Source: Lotus japonicus (lineage: Eukaryota > Streptophyta > Magnoliopsida > Fabales > Fabaceae). From it: 64,000 nucleotides of DNA. The notes beneath the pieces are model-generated. The model was not told where the DNA came from. It saw nothing but the letters and a program-made list of their open reading frames with translations, and made no database searches. Location: contig NC_080044.1 of NCBI RefSeq assembly GCF_012489685.1, forward strand, positions 22,858,369 through 22,922,368. The letters run 5' to 3'. A program made the translations under genes and the position numbers. Shown piece by piece: positions 23,901-35,800 of this stretch (within the stretch, counting starts at the first letter, position 1; the number at the start of each line of letters is the position of its first letter).

Positions 23901-24835
23901 TGCATATTGGTTGACTGGGTTAACCTGCATATCATTTCATGCGACATGCATACTGACTTAGTTGATGAGTGTGTTTGATACTTGTTAGTTCTACTTGATG
24001 CATGTTAACTGTGTTTTACTGTCGTTATATTCTTTGTGGAATAATGCAACCCTAGGATGTTATCCCTAGTTATAAGCCTAAGTGGCTAATCTTTTAATGG
24101 TATCTATTGGTGGTATTATTTATATAATTCTTTGGAGTTGACCCTCGCGTCTTCTGTGTGTGCTTTGGCGAACAAACGCCCTTTGTCAGATCTCTTTGGC
24201 GGGCTGATTCATGATGGTTCATCCTTCGGGAGAAACTAGGGTTGAGATGTAGGAACTGGAGCGTATCGCGGTTGCGAGAGGAGGACGGATGGTGTATGTA
24301 GACTAGGTCGTTTTGGATTTCGAATTCGGACGACGATCATGCTAGCATGTAGGATTGAGTGTTAGTGTGAGCTCCTCGAGATGGGATTAGTGTAGGAGTA
24401 GAGTCCTAGCTCTGAACATCATTTGTTCCTTTGGGAACAGGGTAGTTTCCCACCTATAGCTTTTTGTGTGGTTTCTTTACGGGAATCACAGGGAGTTGGT
24501 TGGACTTAGGAGGTCTTGTTTTAGGCCATCTGGGCTGACTTATTCTCAGTTTTGAGGGATGGTGTTGCGGACACTTCACCTTTTTATTTGGTTTGTACAT
24601 ATTGCCTACGGGCGTTACAGTTTTCTTTCCGTCACTGGAGGTTACTCGTGACGAGGTTGTTACTTACAGCGGGGGCTGTTTAAATATTGTATATTAGTTC
24701 TATTGCTTTTCGCTTTTGGGTTTTATTTAATTCAGTCTTGTCTTAGTTATTATCAAAAAAAAAATATTTCACGTTTTTCCGCATTAAGTTTACTTTTGGT
24801 TACTAAAGTGACGCCACCGAAATCGGGGTGTTACA
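20949..24835 (+). mobile_element. 3' LTR of element D
   Basis: This 3887-bp copy is nearly identical to the 5' LTR. It ends TGTTACA at 24835 and is followed by the AAGAG duplication. Differences I could see cluster toward the 3' third, for example around 24218-24320. Confidence 0.95.
23268..23517 (+). repeat. 36-37 bp tandem array in the 3' LTR of D (7 units)
   Basis: This has the same seven-unit array as 16851-17100, with the same order of variants, so unit number has not changed since this copy inserted. Confidence 0.9.
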
Positions 24836-25203
24836 AAGAGCTCAGAAGGAAGGCCTTTGAGGAGGACTTGTTCCTAAATATAAGGCATCCAGAGGGTACA
24901 AAAACCATATCGGAGCTGACGAGGGAACTGCTAGAAGAGGACCTGCGTCCAGAGTTGAGGAATGACTTAGAAGAATTCCTTGCCTTCTTGGAGGAAGTAC
25001 AAGAACTCAGCCAGCTTGAACTGAAGCTGCTGGAAGAGAAAGAAGTCATAGAAAAGAAGCTCAAGACTTCAGAAGAAATTCTGGAGAGGGATGAGCTAAA
25101 AGACAGTCTCAACAACATCCAGTATACATTGGATCGTCTGGAGAAGAATAGATCAGAGCAGCGCCAGGAGTGCAGGAGAATGAGGAAGGATCCTCCATTC
25201 TAG

Positions 25204-25283
25204 ACTTTTAGGAAAAGAGAAAAATGTATGATGTAAACATAATGATTATGAATAAGAAAAAAAATTTGCAAACACAATGTGAC

Positions 25284-25314
<31 letters not shown>

Positions 25315-25425
25315 AAGATAAACAGAACTAACAAAGCAAAAATAACTAGAGAAGCTAAAGGAAAAAAAATAACCAGAGTTTAAAATAAAACTAAGTTAAG
25401 CAAGAAAAACGATGAGATCCTGAAG
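25204..25425. other. Gap between convergent ORFs of B, with an AT microsatellite
   Basis: About 220 bp separate the end of the antisense ORF (25203) from the end of the envelope-like ORF (25426). The gap contains an (AT)n run of about 12 dinucleotides at 25286-25311 and is otherwise A-rich on the plus strand. It would hold the 3' UTRs of both convergent transcripts. Confidence 0.7.
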
Positions 25426-27497
25426 CTAAGGTTTATTAGAGCGACGCAGAAGTTCCATCATCATTTGCTTCATTTCTATCAGCATAGACTCATGAGTATC
25501 AAGACGTTGTTCCATGGTGTCGAGTCTGGACGAGCTGGACTGTGTAGAACTGGAAGGAACAGTCTGAGCAGCTTGAGGAGCTGGAATGGAAGCAGAAGCA
25601 GCAGGAGTAAACACTACTGGTGCAAGTGCTTGGCATCTAAGGGCTTCAGCCTCAGCTTCAAGTCTTTCTGCCTCTAACCGAGCTAGTTCAGCTTGAGCTG
25701 CTGCTTGGCGTGCAGCTTCTTCTGCTTGTTCTTTCTTTCTTCTGGCCTCTTCAATAGCTTCGAGAAGCTGATGTCTCTGTTGTTGTTCATGAAGAGCCAC
25801 TCTTCTTGCAAACCTTTGCTTTGCAGCTGCTATCCTCTGATTTCTTTCAGCAATGAGAAAACTCATCATAGCAGGAACCTGAGCAACTAACCAAGTACTC
25901 AGATTATCCCATTCCTCAGCAACAGAGTCAGGATTCTCACTCAGGTCAGTGTAACCTTGCACGTTGCGTAGCATCAAAGAAGCTTCTTGATTAAACACAT
26001 TGATGCACTCGGAGAGAGAGGTGGGTCTGAGGTGAGTGTAGGGAACTATGGAGAGGTATTGGTCTGGGGAGGTTGGGTGATTGCTGTTGTGAGCTTCAAA
26101 GACACCTTGAGGAGAGCCAATGTCACAGGTTTGGTCATGAGGTTCAGAGGCTCCAAGGTGTGGTTCAGAAGTTTCAACCAGAGGATTGGGTGATCTAACC
26201 GAAGAGTGGTTAGACACAGATTGTTCTGGGTCTGGTTGAATTGGCTCTTGTTGGATAGGGTCAGGTTGAGCTTGTTGAGCCAAAGGGTCTGCCTCATGTA
26301 AGGGATTGGCCAAGATAGGTTCATCTGGGTCAACTAGACGTTCAGGTCTAGGGCCAGGATATCTCCTAGGGCTTGGACAAGTGAGGTAATATTCTTCTAA
26401 GGTAGACACCTTTTCTTTCCTAACTTCCATAAATTTACGAACGGATTCAGAGTTGTTGGAAGGAGAGGAGTCAGCAACATTGATTGGGAAGGAGACAGGT
26501 GTAAAGACACTTGATGAATCTGTATCAGTGGTTCTGGCAGCCAGACGTTCTGAAGCTCTGGGGACAGAGTGATCAGAAGTTCTGGATTCAGGTTCTGGTT
26601 GGTTAAGTTCTGGTTGATCAGGAATGATGGGTTCAGAAGTTAATGGATTGTATTGGATTGTAATAGGTGAGGTTGGATCAGAGGGTCCTGTAGGTTGGTT
26701 CTGAAGCATATTCCAGAGAGGTGCTTCATTTGGTGAAGGTTGGAAAAATGAAGACCTTGGTGAAATAGGTGGTGAAATGGTTTGTGTGGCTGGTTGGGAC
26801 TCTGGGATAGGAGTGAGTGGGTTGGAGGAATGTTTCAGCATAGCAGAGAAAGGGAGTGCATCAAATGTATCTAAATCATCATCAGAAGCAATAGCAGACT
26901 TACTTGATGATCGTGCTGAAGACCGAGTCACTCTGACAGGAGTCTCAACCCTTCTGATCACTTGAGCAGCAGGTTCCACCCTTGTAGGATTTACCACAAG
27001 TCTGACTTGTTTCTTCTTCTTCTTAAGAGGAGAAGGACCACCATCATTATCACCATCATTACCATCATCTGTCTTACTGGTTTCATCATGTTTCCTCTTT
27101 GGCTGGTCAGCCTTCTTCTTCTTCTTCTGAGGGCCATCAGATTCCTCAGAGGATTCTTCTAAGACCATTTTCCTCTGAACTTTCCTCTTGCGAGGAGAGT
27201 CAAACTCTTGAGCTGGCGGCAGTCTTCTGAAGAATTCATCTAGATCAATTTCAAAGCCTTGAGCCCTTAGGTCTTCAACATAGCACTTAATAGCTTCAGG
27301 ATTGTCTGCCTGTGTCCACAGAGGGTAGTCATTCAGAGGCACCCTTCTCCGTCTGATTTCAGAAGATGTGTCTTCATGAGCAGGGGCGATTTTCTTCTGG
27401 ACCAAGCCCATCTTCTTCAGAGAATTTGCAGTGAAGACATCACTGACAATGGTGGTCAGATCCTCTACGCATCCAGCATTGACCAGATCTTGCACCA

Positions 27498-30400
27498 TGT
27501 AACACCCCGATTTCGGTGGCGTCACTTTAGTAACCAAAAGTAAACTTAATGCGGAAAAACGTGAAATTTTTTTTTTCGATAATAACTAAGACAAGACTGA
27601 ATTAAATAAAACCCAAAAGCGAAAAGCAATAGAACTAATATACAATATATAAACAGCCCCCGCTGTAAGTAGCAACCTCGTCACGAGTGAACCTCCAGTG
27701 ACGGGTAATAGAAGAGTAGCGCCCGTAGGCAATATATACAAACCAAATGAAAAGGGTGAAGTGCCCGCAACACCATCCCTCAAAGCTGAGAATCAGCTGA
27801 CCCAATGGCCTGAAAATAAGACCTCCTAAGTCCAACCAACTCTCTGTGATTCCCGTAAGGAAACCACACAAAAAGCTATAGGCGGATCTACCCTGTCCCC
27901 TAAGTAACAAATGAAGCAAGACTGTCAGAGCTAAAACTTTACTCCTACACTAATCCTAACTCGAGGAGCTCATACCAACACTCAAAACTATGTGCTAGCA
28001 TGATCGTCGTCTGAATCAGAATCCAGAACGACCAAGTCTACCAACCCTATCCGTCCTCCCCTCGCAACCGCAGTGCGCTCCGATGCTGGACTCACGGGTT
28101 TAGGGCCCGAACCCTGATCATCAATGATCGCAACAGAGGGTGCACTAGACCCTGCCGAAGGCACTCCCACTGGAATCTCCTCTGAGGGATCCTCCTCCTC
28201 TGAAGATGACGGTGGCGGCGGTGCTCCTCCGAATCCTGGTCCGCAGTGAACGCCCGGTGGCAAGTTGAAGCTGATAGAGCATCGCCTCAACACTCCTGAC
28301 CTCAAGAGTCCTCCACTGTCCACATGGTCCTCCATGATGCGCCCCGAATACGTCGCTCGGTGGCTCGCGGGGTCAACCACCCACGACCCGGGGTCGTCCT
28401 GATCGATCATCTCATACCTAATCCCCCCCGAAGGGTGGACCATGGTGAACCAGTCCGCAATACTCATCTGACAAAAGGCGTTGTCCGCCAAAACACACAC
28501 AGAAGACGCGAGGGTCAACTCTAAAGAACTATGTAGATAATAAACCCAATAGGTACAAATAATAGATAGCCACTTAGGCTTATAGCTAAAGATGTCATTC
28601 CTAGGGTTGCATGTTCCACAATAACATAAACACAATAGTAGCAGATAGCATGTTCCAAATAGGTTTAACAATTACCAATCACACTCAACAACTAAATTCG
28701 TATGCATGTTGCATGATATGTATGCAGGTTAACCCAGTCAACCACATGCATTCCGGAAAGGGATGGACATCAAACGGATCAGCCCTAACACCAGCCACGG
28801 TGGAGCCATTTCGGCCCGCGTGCCTCTTACTCCAACAGGGGTAGTCAGATCAGCAGTAAACCCGTAGGTCTGCCATTTCGGTCTTCTACAAGAGACGTCT
28901 ACAAACGCTCTTTCACGGCATTCCGGGTCTTATGACCATTTTGGAAACCGACGAGGTCCAGAGTACGTCCTGTGTTAATACCTCATTAATGTTGCATGTA
29001 TGCAAAATGATTAGTCAAACAACGTCTCCGTCCTCACTCGACACGTCGCCACGTGTTCTAGGGAAGTTAAAGTCTCTAAAAGCTTACCCTAAGGTAAAGT
29101 CGATTCTGCGACCAAAAGACACACTTCATAACGACACATAGCTGCTCCAACAGCACCACAACAAATGCTGCTCCAACAGCACAATAACAAACGCTGCTCC
29201 AACAGCACAACAATAAACGCTGCTCCAACAGCACAACAACAAACGCTGCTCCAACAGCACAACAACAAACTCAACACTTAGATCCGACGACACTCCTCGT
29301 TTTTCCAAAACTATGATTTGACTTCCAATGCCTTCCTTCGAGGTTGTTATCATTACTTAAAGATTTTGAGGTTATTTAAGGTCTTATGAATTTTCTTTAT
29401 AAAATAGATTCCATTTTGTCTTATCGCAAGTCTTATACATTTTCAGGATCTCCCAATCCCAAGTCGCTTCCAGAGGATGTCTCGATCCACTAAACAAAAT
29501 TAAGGCCCGAACCTCGTTCGTCCTATCAAACTTTCTCAAAACTCTCAAAATAAAATCGGCATGACCTGCCCGCTATTCTCACCATTCAGAATCTCATATT
29601 CCAGTACAGAGCATATTTAAATCATCACAATCAACAACATGTCATATATCAATAAATCGCATCATAAACACTTAGCACTTAGCATATAAAGCATGCACCA
29701 CACCTCCTAGATTACCCACATAGCACATAGCATGTAAGACAATCTCAAAAACATTCAGTAGATGAATCATCTACATTGTCAGCCGAAGCCTCAGAAAACA
29801 TTTTCCAATCACACACAATTCCAGTGCATAAACAGTAAACAATGTCGAAACATCGACCCTAAGCATTAACTAGAGATTCAGTGAGAAGCCCTCACCTGAA
29901 AGTTCTCCAGAATGATCAACTAGTGCTTCCTCGCTCTCAAAGTGTTGGTCCTCGGGGAAATCCTCAAAAGCACCTTTACAATAAAATCACAGAATACTAT
30001 CAGAATCTATCGGAAACTAAGCTATCGATACTTACTAAGGTTACTCGAAGTAATCTATACCCTAAGGTACGATAAACTAGCGCGAAAGACAAGTTTTCGG
30101 AAAAGGAAATTTTCCTCCTCCCCCCTAATAGGGCTCGGCCACTTTGTGCAATTATGGGGCTCGATTTTTCTTCGATCAAACTTGGTTCCTATGCGTTCAT
30201 AATCCGTAACTAAGGGTATTCTGAACTCGGAAAAATTATCGGATCAAAAACTGTCGCAGGGGTATTTTGGTCATGATTTTTAACTTAGGATTTTTCAAAA
30301 CTGAAATCCCAAAAATAAAATTTTGCAGGGACGTCACCAACGACGTTTATGACAACTAATCCTACTAGCACTAAGCTAAGGCGATAGTTTTCAGCCTAAA

Positions 30401-31537
30401 GGTTGAAGCTTTACACCAAAAACTCCAAAAATGGGTATTTTAGGTTCAAATTGATTCCGGCGGAATTCCGGCGACATAACGGAAAATCTGACCCGGCAGA
30501 AGTGATCTTGGGCGCATAAGGAAGAGGTTTAGAATCAGAAATGAAAGATTCAGGATAGTTTTGCAAAAACCCATAAACTATCCGCTCAGAAAACTCTACA
30601 GAAAAGCTATGGAAAAAGCGATCAGAGGTAAGGATTAGCGACTATACCTCGAAGCCTTGAAGTAGCAACTGATTGATCGACGATCAAGCAAGAAATGAAC
30701 AAAAGCTCTTCTTCCTTCTTCCTCTTAGCAAATTCGCAGGTTTTGGAGACAAATGGTGGAAATTTGTGATATTTTCTCATTTCTTGGCTATATATAGAGG
30801 TTGGCAAAACGCGGTAAAATGAAAGTTTCGCGAATCTGATTTTTCCGGCTTCATTCTCCATGAATTCTAAGATAGGTTTTGGCGAAAGAATTCCAAAACT
30901 AAAATGAGGTCTCCTTATATTTTAGGTGACTAATGCAAAGTCGGTGTAAAACTATTTTACCCGATAAGTTACTTTTTGCATCGAATGTCGGAATGGAAAA
31001 CTTCCTTCTGAAGAAAGATTGAAATCATCAAGAGAAATGGGTGTACGCGTGTAGAATCTTCATTTGAAGCTCTGAATAGAAAAAGTCTTCATTGACGGTT
31101 GATTCTAGGGTTTTGAAAAACCAGGGATTCGGTTTCGGCAAACTTCCGATGATTGGAATCGGACGTTCGTAGATCCTAGAGTTTCGCCTCAAAATGATTG
31201 TGATATATGGAAAAAGAGAAGTTCTAATATTTCTCTAAAGATTTTTGGACTAAATTCCTACAGTGTTCCAAAGCTGGAAGTTTGTTGGAAATTATATTCC
31301 TATAGTGTTCCAAAGCTGGAACATAGTTTTGTTCCATAGGTTTTAAATGCGAATATTAGTCGTGCTATAACTTAAATCGACTTCGATACAATCCTTTGAC
31401 TTTTCCTGAACTTTCTCCTTCATAAATATATTTCATTTAATAAACTTTCGTTCAGGTTTCCCTTCACATTACATCAACCCTAATCGTGAATAAGAAGTTT
31501 ATTCACTTATCATAAACTTAAAAACTCGGGCCTTACA
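27498..31537 (-). mobile_element. Solo LTR E, inserted in the envelope-like ORF of B
   Basis: This minus-oriented solo LTR of 4040 bp is flanked by CACCA at 27493-27497 and 31538-31542. On the minus strand it begins TGTAAGGCCCGAG and ends GGGTGTTACA. It belongs to the same family as the LTRs of D and F. Its own features include a 26-bp array (29141-29270) in place of the 36-bp array and a short local duplication near 31256-31325. A weak open frame near 27988-28671 on the minus strand crosses the LTR and is not supported as a gene. Confidence 0.93.
29141..29270 (-). repeat. 26-bp tandem array in solo LTR E (5 units)
   Basis: The core GCTGCTCCAACAGCAC recurs at 29141, 29167, 29193, 29219 and 29245. 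It occupies the interval where D and F have their 36-bp repeats, between the GTCGTCGGATC and GTCGCAGAATCGACTTT segments shared by the LTRs. Confidence 0.9.
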
Positions 31538-32359
31538 CACCAGGTTGCTCTCAATGAAGAGATCTGATAGCAACCTCCCAAAAGGGATATACTTGATTGC
31601 TGACTTGATGGAGGCAGTAGTTCTGGACTTCTTGATACACTCCTTCAAGTAAGAGAACAGGAAGTAGGGAAGGCAGATCTTCTTCTTGTCTTGGATGAAA
31701 AACAACATCGCCTTCTGGTTGAAGTTGATGTAGTCTGGGGAACTGCCCTTTGGTCTCTGGTTGATGCAGTTGAGCAGAATCTTGTGCCAGATTCTGAGCT
31801 TGGGATGAAGGTCCAGTACCTTGTAATCAGTCTTGCCCGGTTTGTATGTGGTGTACAGGGCCTTGTTGGTCTCATCCTTCGTTTTGGGTTTCAGCTTCGA
31901 TTCAGTGAGTTGAAACCGATACCCATGTGCAGTCTCTGCACCCAGTAGGTTCACAAATGACTTCTCTGTAATTATGATCCTCCTTCCAAGAATGTAGGAT
32001 ACCACCTGAGTGTCATCGCAGTCAGCGTGTTTCCAGAATTCCTTGACCAATTTGTCATACACCGGTCCACGAAGCCTGTTGAAGTAATTCTCCCAGCCTT
32101 GAACACGGACTTCAGGACGAAGATCATACCCATTTGTAGCAAGATTGTCGAGGTCGAATCTCCATTCTGCCAGTACTTGAAGATCCTCAGGAGCATACAC
32201 ACAATGAACGGCACAGCCCCGTTCTGCAATCGGAATAACTTGCTCTTGAGCTTGACCTTGATCAGGAGCTTCAGGACCCATTTGGCCTGTAGCTTGACCA
32301 ACTACCATGTGAGGGAACCTCGTTGCTGCGGCAGCTTCGTTTCTGGTTTGTCTCACCAT

Positions 32360-32525
32360 TGTTGAAAGCGGTTGAAGGTTTTGGGTAGAAGATGAAGGTT
32401 GAAGATGAATAGAGAGCGAGAGAGAGATCGTGGGTAAGCGGTTTTGAAAATAACAGAAGAGAGAGAGTAAAAACCGAAAGTGTAGGAGATCGTGTGTGTA
32501 TAGTGGGTTTTGTCAAATAACCGTT
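32360..32525 (-). promoter_or_regulatory. CT-rich leader and possible TATA box before the envelope-like ORF
   Basis: On the minus strand, CCCACTATACACACAC near 32515 is a TATA-like motif. It is followed by more than 100 bases of CT-rich, ATG-free leader (GATCTCTCTCTCGCTCTC and TTCATCTTCAACC segments) that ends at the ATG at 32359. This resembles a plant promoter and 5' UTR, and suggests a separate transcript for the envelope-like ORF. A spliced transcript from the LTR is the alternative. Confidence 0.45.
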
Positions 32526-32804
32526 GTTGATTCAAAAAGCATTTTAAGATCAACGGTTAGAAATTAAAGACATGATAGTAACAGTAAATACGCGTATCAC
32601 ACGCAGGAGAGAAGCACATCTACACTATATCATGACAGACTGTCACAGGGGCACAAGGAACTAGGCATCAGAGATACTGACACACGTGTTACTGTCTCAG
32701 CTTCAGAGTCAGCACCAATGGGTACATAAACTCTGATTGAGTTACCTTCTGGACTAGACATCTTCTGATCAAGAAGTATCATAGTTAGAGGTTCTGATCC
32801 ATCT

Positions 32805-35800
32805 TCACTCTGGACAAAAGTCCATATTCAGATTTTTCAGAATAAAATTAAATCTATCCTCTGCTAAGGGCTTTGTAAAGATATCTGCCCATTGATGGTC
32901 AGTATCAACAAACTTCAGAAGAAGTACGCCCTTCTGTACATAATCTCTAATAAAGTGATACTTTACCTCAATGTGCTTTGCTCTTGAATGTAAGATAAGA
33001 TTCTTACTCAATGATATTGCAGCAGTGTTATCACAATAGATTGGGATATTGCTCTCAAGGATCTGATAATCCTCCAGCTGATGTTTCATCCAGAGCATCT
33101 GAGTACCGCATATAGCTGCTGAGATATATTCTGCCTCTACAGTGGATAGTGCAATGGTTGATTGCCTCTTGCTTGCCCATGAGACTAAATTGCTTCCCAG
33201 AAATTGACAATTTCCAGAAGTGCTTTTTCTCTCTATTCTATCTCCAGCATAATCAGCATCACAATAACCTGAAAGCTTATACTCTGATGTTTTCTTATAC
33301 ATCAAGCCAAGGTTAGTGGTGCCTTTCAGATACCTTAGGATCCTCTTAACAGCAGTTAAGTGGGTTTCCCTTGGATCTGATTGGAAACGAGCACATAAGT
33401 GAACACTAAACAATATATCTGGCCTAGATGCAGTTAAGTAAAGGAGTGAACCTATCATACCACGTTAGAGTTTCTGACATACTTTACCACTCTCATCTTC
33501 TTTCTCCAGAATGCATGTAGGATGCATTGGAGTCTTGGCCACTGTAGATTCCAGCATATTGAACTTCTTCAGAAGTTCTTTAGTGTACTTGCTCTGATGG
33601 ATATATGTTCCTTCTGGTGTTTAATCAACTTATATTCCCAGAAAGTACTTGAGTTCTCCCATCATACTCATCTCAAATTCAGCCTGCATCATCTTAGAAA
33701 ATTCTTTGCATAGAGATTGATTAGCAGAACCAAATATAATATCATCAACATAAATTTGCACAATTAAGATATCATCTTTATAAGTTTTGCAAAAGAGAGT
33801 TGTATCTACTTTACCCCTTACAAACTCATTCTCCAGGAGGAATGAGCTGAGTCTCTCATACCATGCTCTAGGAGCTTGCTTCAGACCATAGAGTGATTTC
33901 TTCAATTTGAACACATGGTCTGGTTTCTTTTCATCTTCAAAACCTAGGGGTTGATGAACATAGACTTCCTCTGAAATATAACCATTTAGGAAGGCACTCT
34001 TCACGTCCATCTGATGTAGAACTATGTTGTGATTCACTGAGAAAGAGATCAACAGTCTGATTGCTTCTAGTCTTGCTACTGGAGCAAATGTTTCAGTGTA
34101 GTCTATTCCTTCCTGCTGGCTGTAGCCTTGAGCAACTAGCCTCGCCTTGTTTCTGACTACATCTCCTTTCTCATTCAACTTGTTTCTGAACACCCATTTT
34201 GTTCCAATTACATGGACACTCTCAGGCTTCTTCACTAAGCTTCAAACATCGTTCTTGGAGAATTGATTCAATTCTTCTTCCATGGCCAGAATCCAATCCT
34301 TGTCCTGAAGAGCTTCATCTATGGACTTAGGTTCAATTAAGGACACCAATCCTTTCAGACTAAGCAAGGTCTCTTCAGAGGGTCTGAAGGCTGATCTGGT
34401 TCTGACTGGTTTGTCTTTGTTGCCCAGAATCAATTCCTTAGGATGAGCTGCAGCGATTCTGCTCTTCTTCAGAGTTTGTGAATCAGAGGTACCAGCTTCT
34501 TCTTCTGGATCATCTTCCTCTGGTTCAGCTTCCTCTGGAGCTTTGCCTTTGTCAGAAACATTTATGCTCATATCTGCAAACTTCTCAACTAGCTTTGACT
34601 GGTCAGAGTCAAGCTTATCGTCAAATCTAACATGAATAGACTCTTCAATAGTCTTAGCATCAGTATTATAAAATCTAAAACCTTTAGATCTCTCAGAGTA
34701 ACCAAGTAATAGACATTTAGAAGACTTAGCATCAAATTTATGCAATCTATCCTTAGTATTAAGAACATAACAAACACAACCAAAAGGATGAAAGTAAGAA
34801 ATGTTGGGTTTTATGTTCTTCCACAATTCATAGGGAGTCTTATTCAGAATTGGTCTCACAGAGATTCTGTTCTGAATGTAACATGCTGTATTTACTGCCT
34901 CTGCCCAAAAGTGCTTAGCCATGCCAGTTTCTTGGAGCATGGTTCTAGCCATCTCCTGAAGAGTTCTGTTCTTCCTCTCAACAACACCATTTTGTTGAGG
35001 AGTTCTGGGACAAGAGAAATCATGTGCAATTCCATAGGAATCAAACAGACTCTCAAACTTGTCATTCTCAAACTCTCCACCATGGTCACTTCTGACACGC
35101 ACAATCCTACAAGCCTTCTCGTTTTGCACTTGGGCTATGAAGGTAGAGAACACAGCATGAGACTCATCCTTGCGGGTTAGAAACTTTACCCATGTCCAGC
35201 GGCTATAGTCGTCAACGATGACCATCCCATATCTCTTGCCACCTATAGACTCAGTTTTCACTGGTCCAAAAAGGTCGATATGCAGAAGTTCCAACGGCCT
35301 TGAGGTTGAGACAACATTCTTTGCCTTGAAAGGGACTTTAGTGAATTTGCCTTTCTGACATGCTTCACAAAGAGCGTCTGAAGCGAACTTCAGATTAGGT
35401 AAGCCCCTGACAAGGTTTAGCTTGCTCAGCTGAGAAATCTTTCTCATACTGGCATGCCCTAACCGTCTATGCCATACCCACTGCTCTTCATTAACAGACA
35501 GAAGGCACTTCACATTCTGAGCCTTCAACTCAGATAATCTGATCTTATAAATGTTGTTCTTCCTCTTGCTGTTAAAAAGAACAGAGCCATCGATCTGACT
35601 TACAGCCCGGCAGGACTTTTGATTGAATATAACATCATAACCCTTGTCAGCTAATTGACTTATAGACAATAAGTTATGAGTTAAGCCGTCTACCAATAAC
35701 ACATTATCAATGCATGGACTACTATCTACACAAATAGTACCAGTACCAACAATTTTACCCTTTTCATTTCCTCCAAAGCCAACTTCGCCTCCAGGCTTAA

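Larger units (their letters stand above)
14532..24835 (+). mobile_element. Element D: gag-only retrotransposon with 3.9-kb LTRs
   Basis: This 10.3-kb plus-strand element has a 5' LTR at 14532-18419, a primer binding site, a gag ORF of 388 codons, a non-coding remainder, a polypurine tract, and a 3' LTR at 20949-24835, flanked by AAGAG duplications. Its internal region is only about 2.5 kb and contains no protease, reverse transcriptase, RNase H or integrase. The gag type and the 3' internal end (GAGGACGAAACTTTC before the polypurine tract) point to the Tekay/Del branch of Ty3/gypsy. By eye the two LTRs differ at about 15 positions in 3.9 kb (about 0.4 percent), so the insertion is recent. The layout matches what has been called TR-GAG in plants. 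Confidence 0.92.
14502..25203 (+). pseudogene. Antisense coiled-coil ORF of element B, split by element D
   Basis: This small ORF runs opposite to gag-pol, between the envelope-like ORF and the 3' LTR. The first ten codons are at 14502-14531. The frame then resumes after the AAGAG duplication at 24841 and runs to TAG at 25201-25203, giving about 130 residues if D is removed. The second part is rich in Glu, Leu, Arg and Lys, with EELL and EFLAFLEEVQEL segments in heptad-like spacing, so a coiled coil is likely. It contains no stop codons other than the one at its end. It has its own TATA box (14441). It converges on the envelope-like ORF, whose stop lies at 25426. Antisense ORFs near the 3' end are known in some plant LTR elements; whether this one belongs to a described family cannot be judged here. 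It is interrupted in this copy. Confidence 0.7.
25426..32359 (-). pseudogene. Envelope-like ORF of element B, split by solo LTR E
   Basis: The ORF starts at an ATG at 32359 on the minus strand, runs to the CACCA duplication at 31542-31538, and resumes in frame at 27492 down to the stop at 25426; together that is about 960 codons. The first part (about 270 residues) resembles the domain annotated in plants as putative plant transposon protein, with WRFDLDNLATNGYDL, GWENYFNRLRGPVYDKLVKEFW and a YILGRRIIITEKSFVNLLG segment. The second part is low in complexity: acidic and Pro/Ser/Gln-rich stretches, two lysine-rich clusters (KKKKKADQPKRK and PLKKKKKQVRL) and an Ala/Glu-rich coiled coil near the end. 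I see no signal peptide and no convincing membrane segment. The position after pol is that of the Sirevirus envelope-like gene, but function is unknown. The insertion of E breaks it. Confidence 0.8.

Noticed and set aside
24703..25203. 166-codon plus-strand frame starting in the 3' LTR of D
   Set aside because: Its first 45 codons are LTR sequence read through the junction. The real ORF starts at 14502 and resumes at 24841.
25426..27537. Reading 25426-27537 as an independent 703-codon gene
   Set aside because: Its first codons lie in the LTR of E. It is the second part of the envelope-like ORF of B.
27988..28671. 227-codon minus-strand frame with a Pro/Ser-rich end in solo LTR E
   Set aside because: It corresponds to LTR sequence that has stops in D and F. 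The frame appears open by chance in this copy.
29089..29353. Cys/Leu/Val-rich open frames over the 26-bp array in E
   Set aside because: They come from the tandem repeat on the opposite strand and end where it ends.
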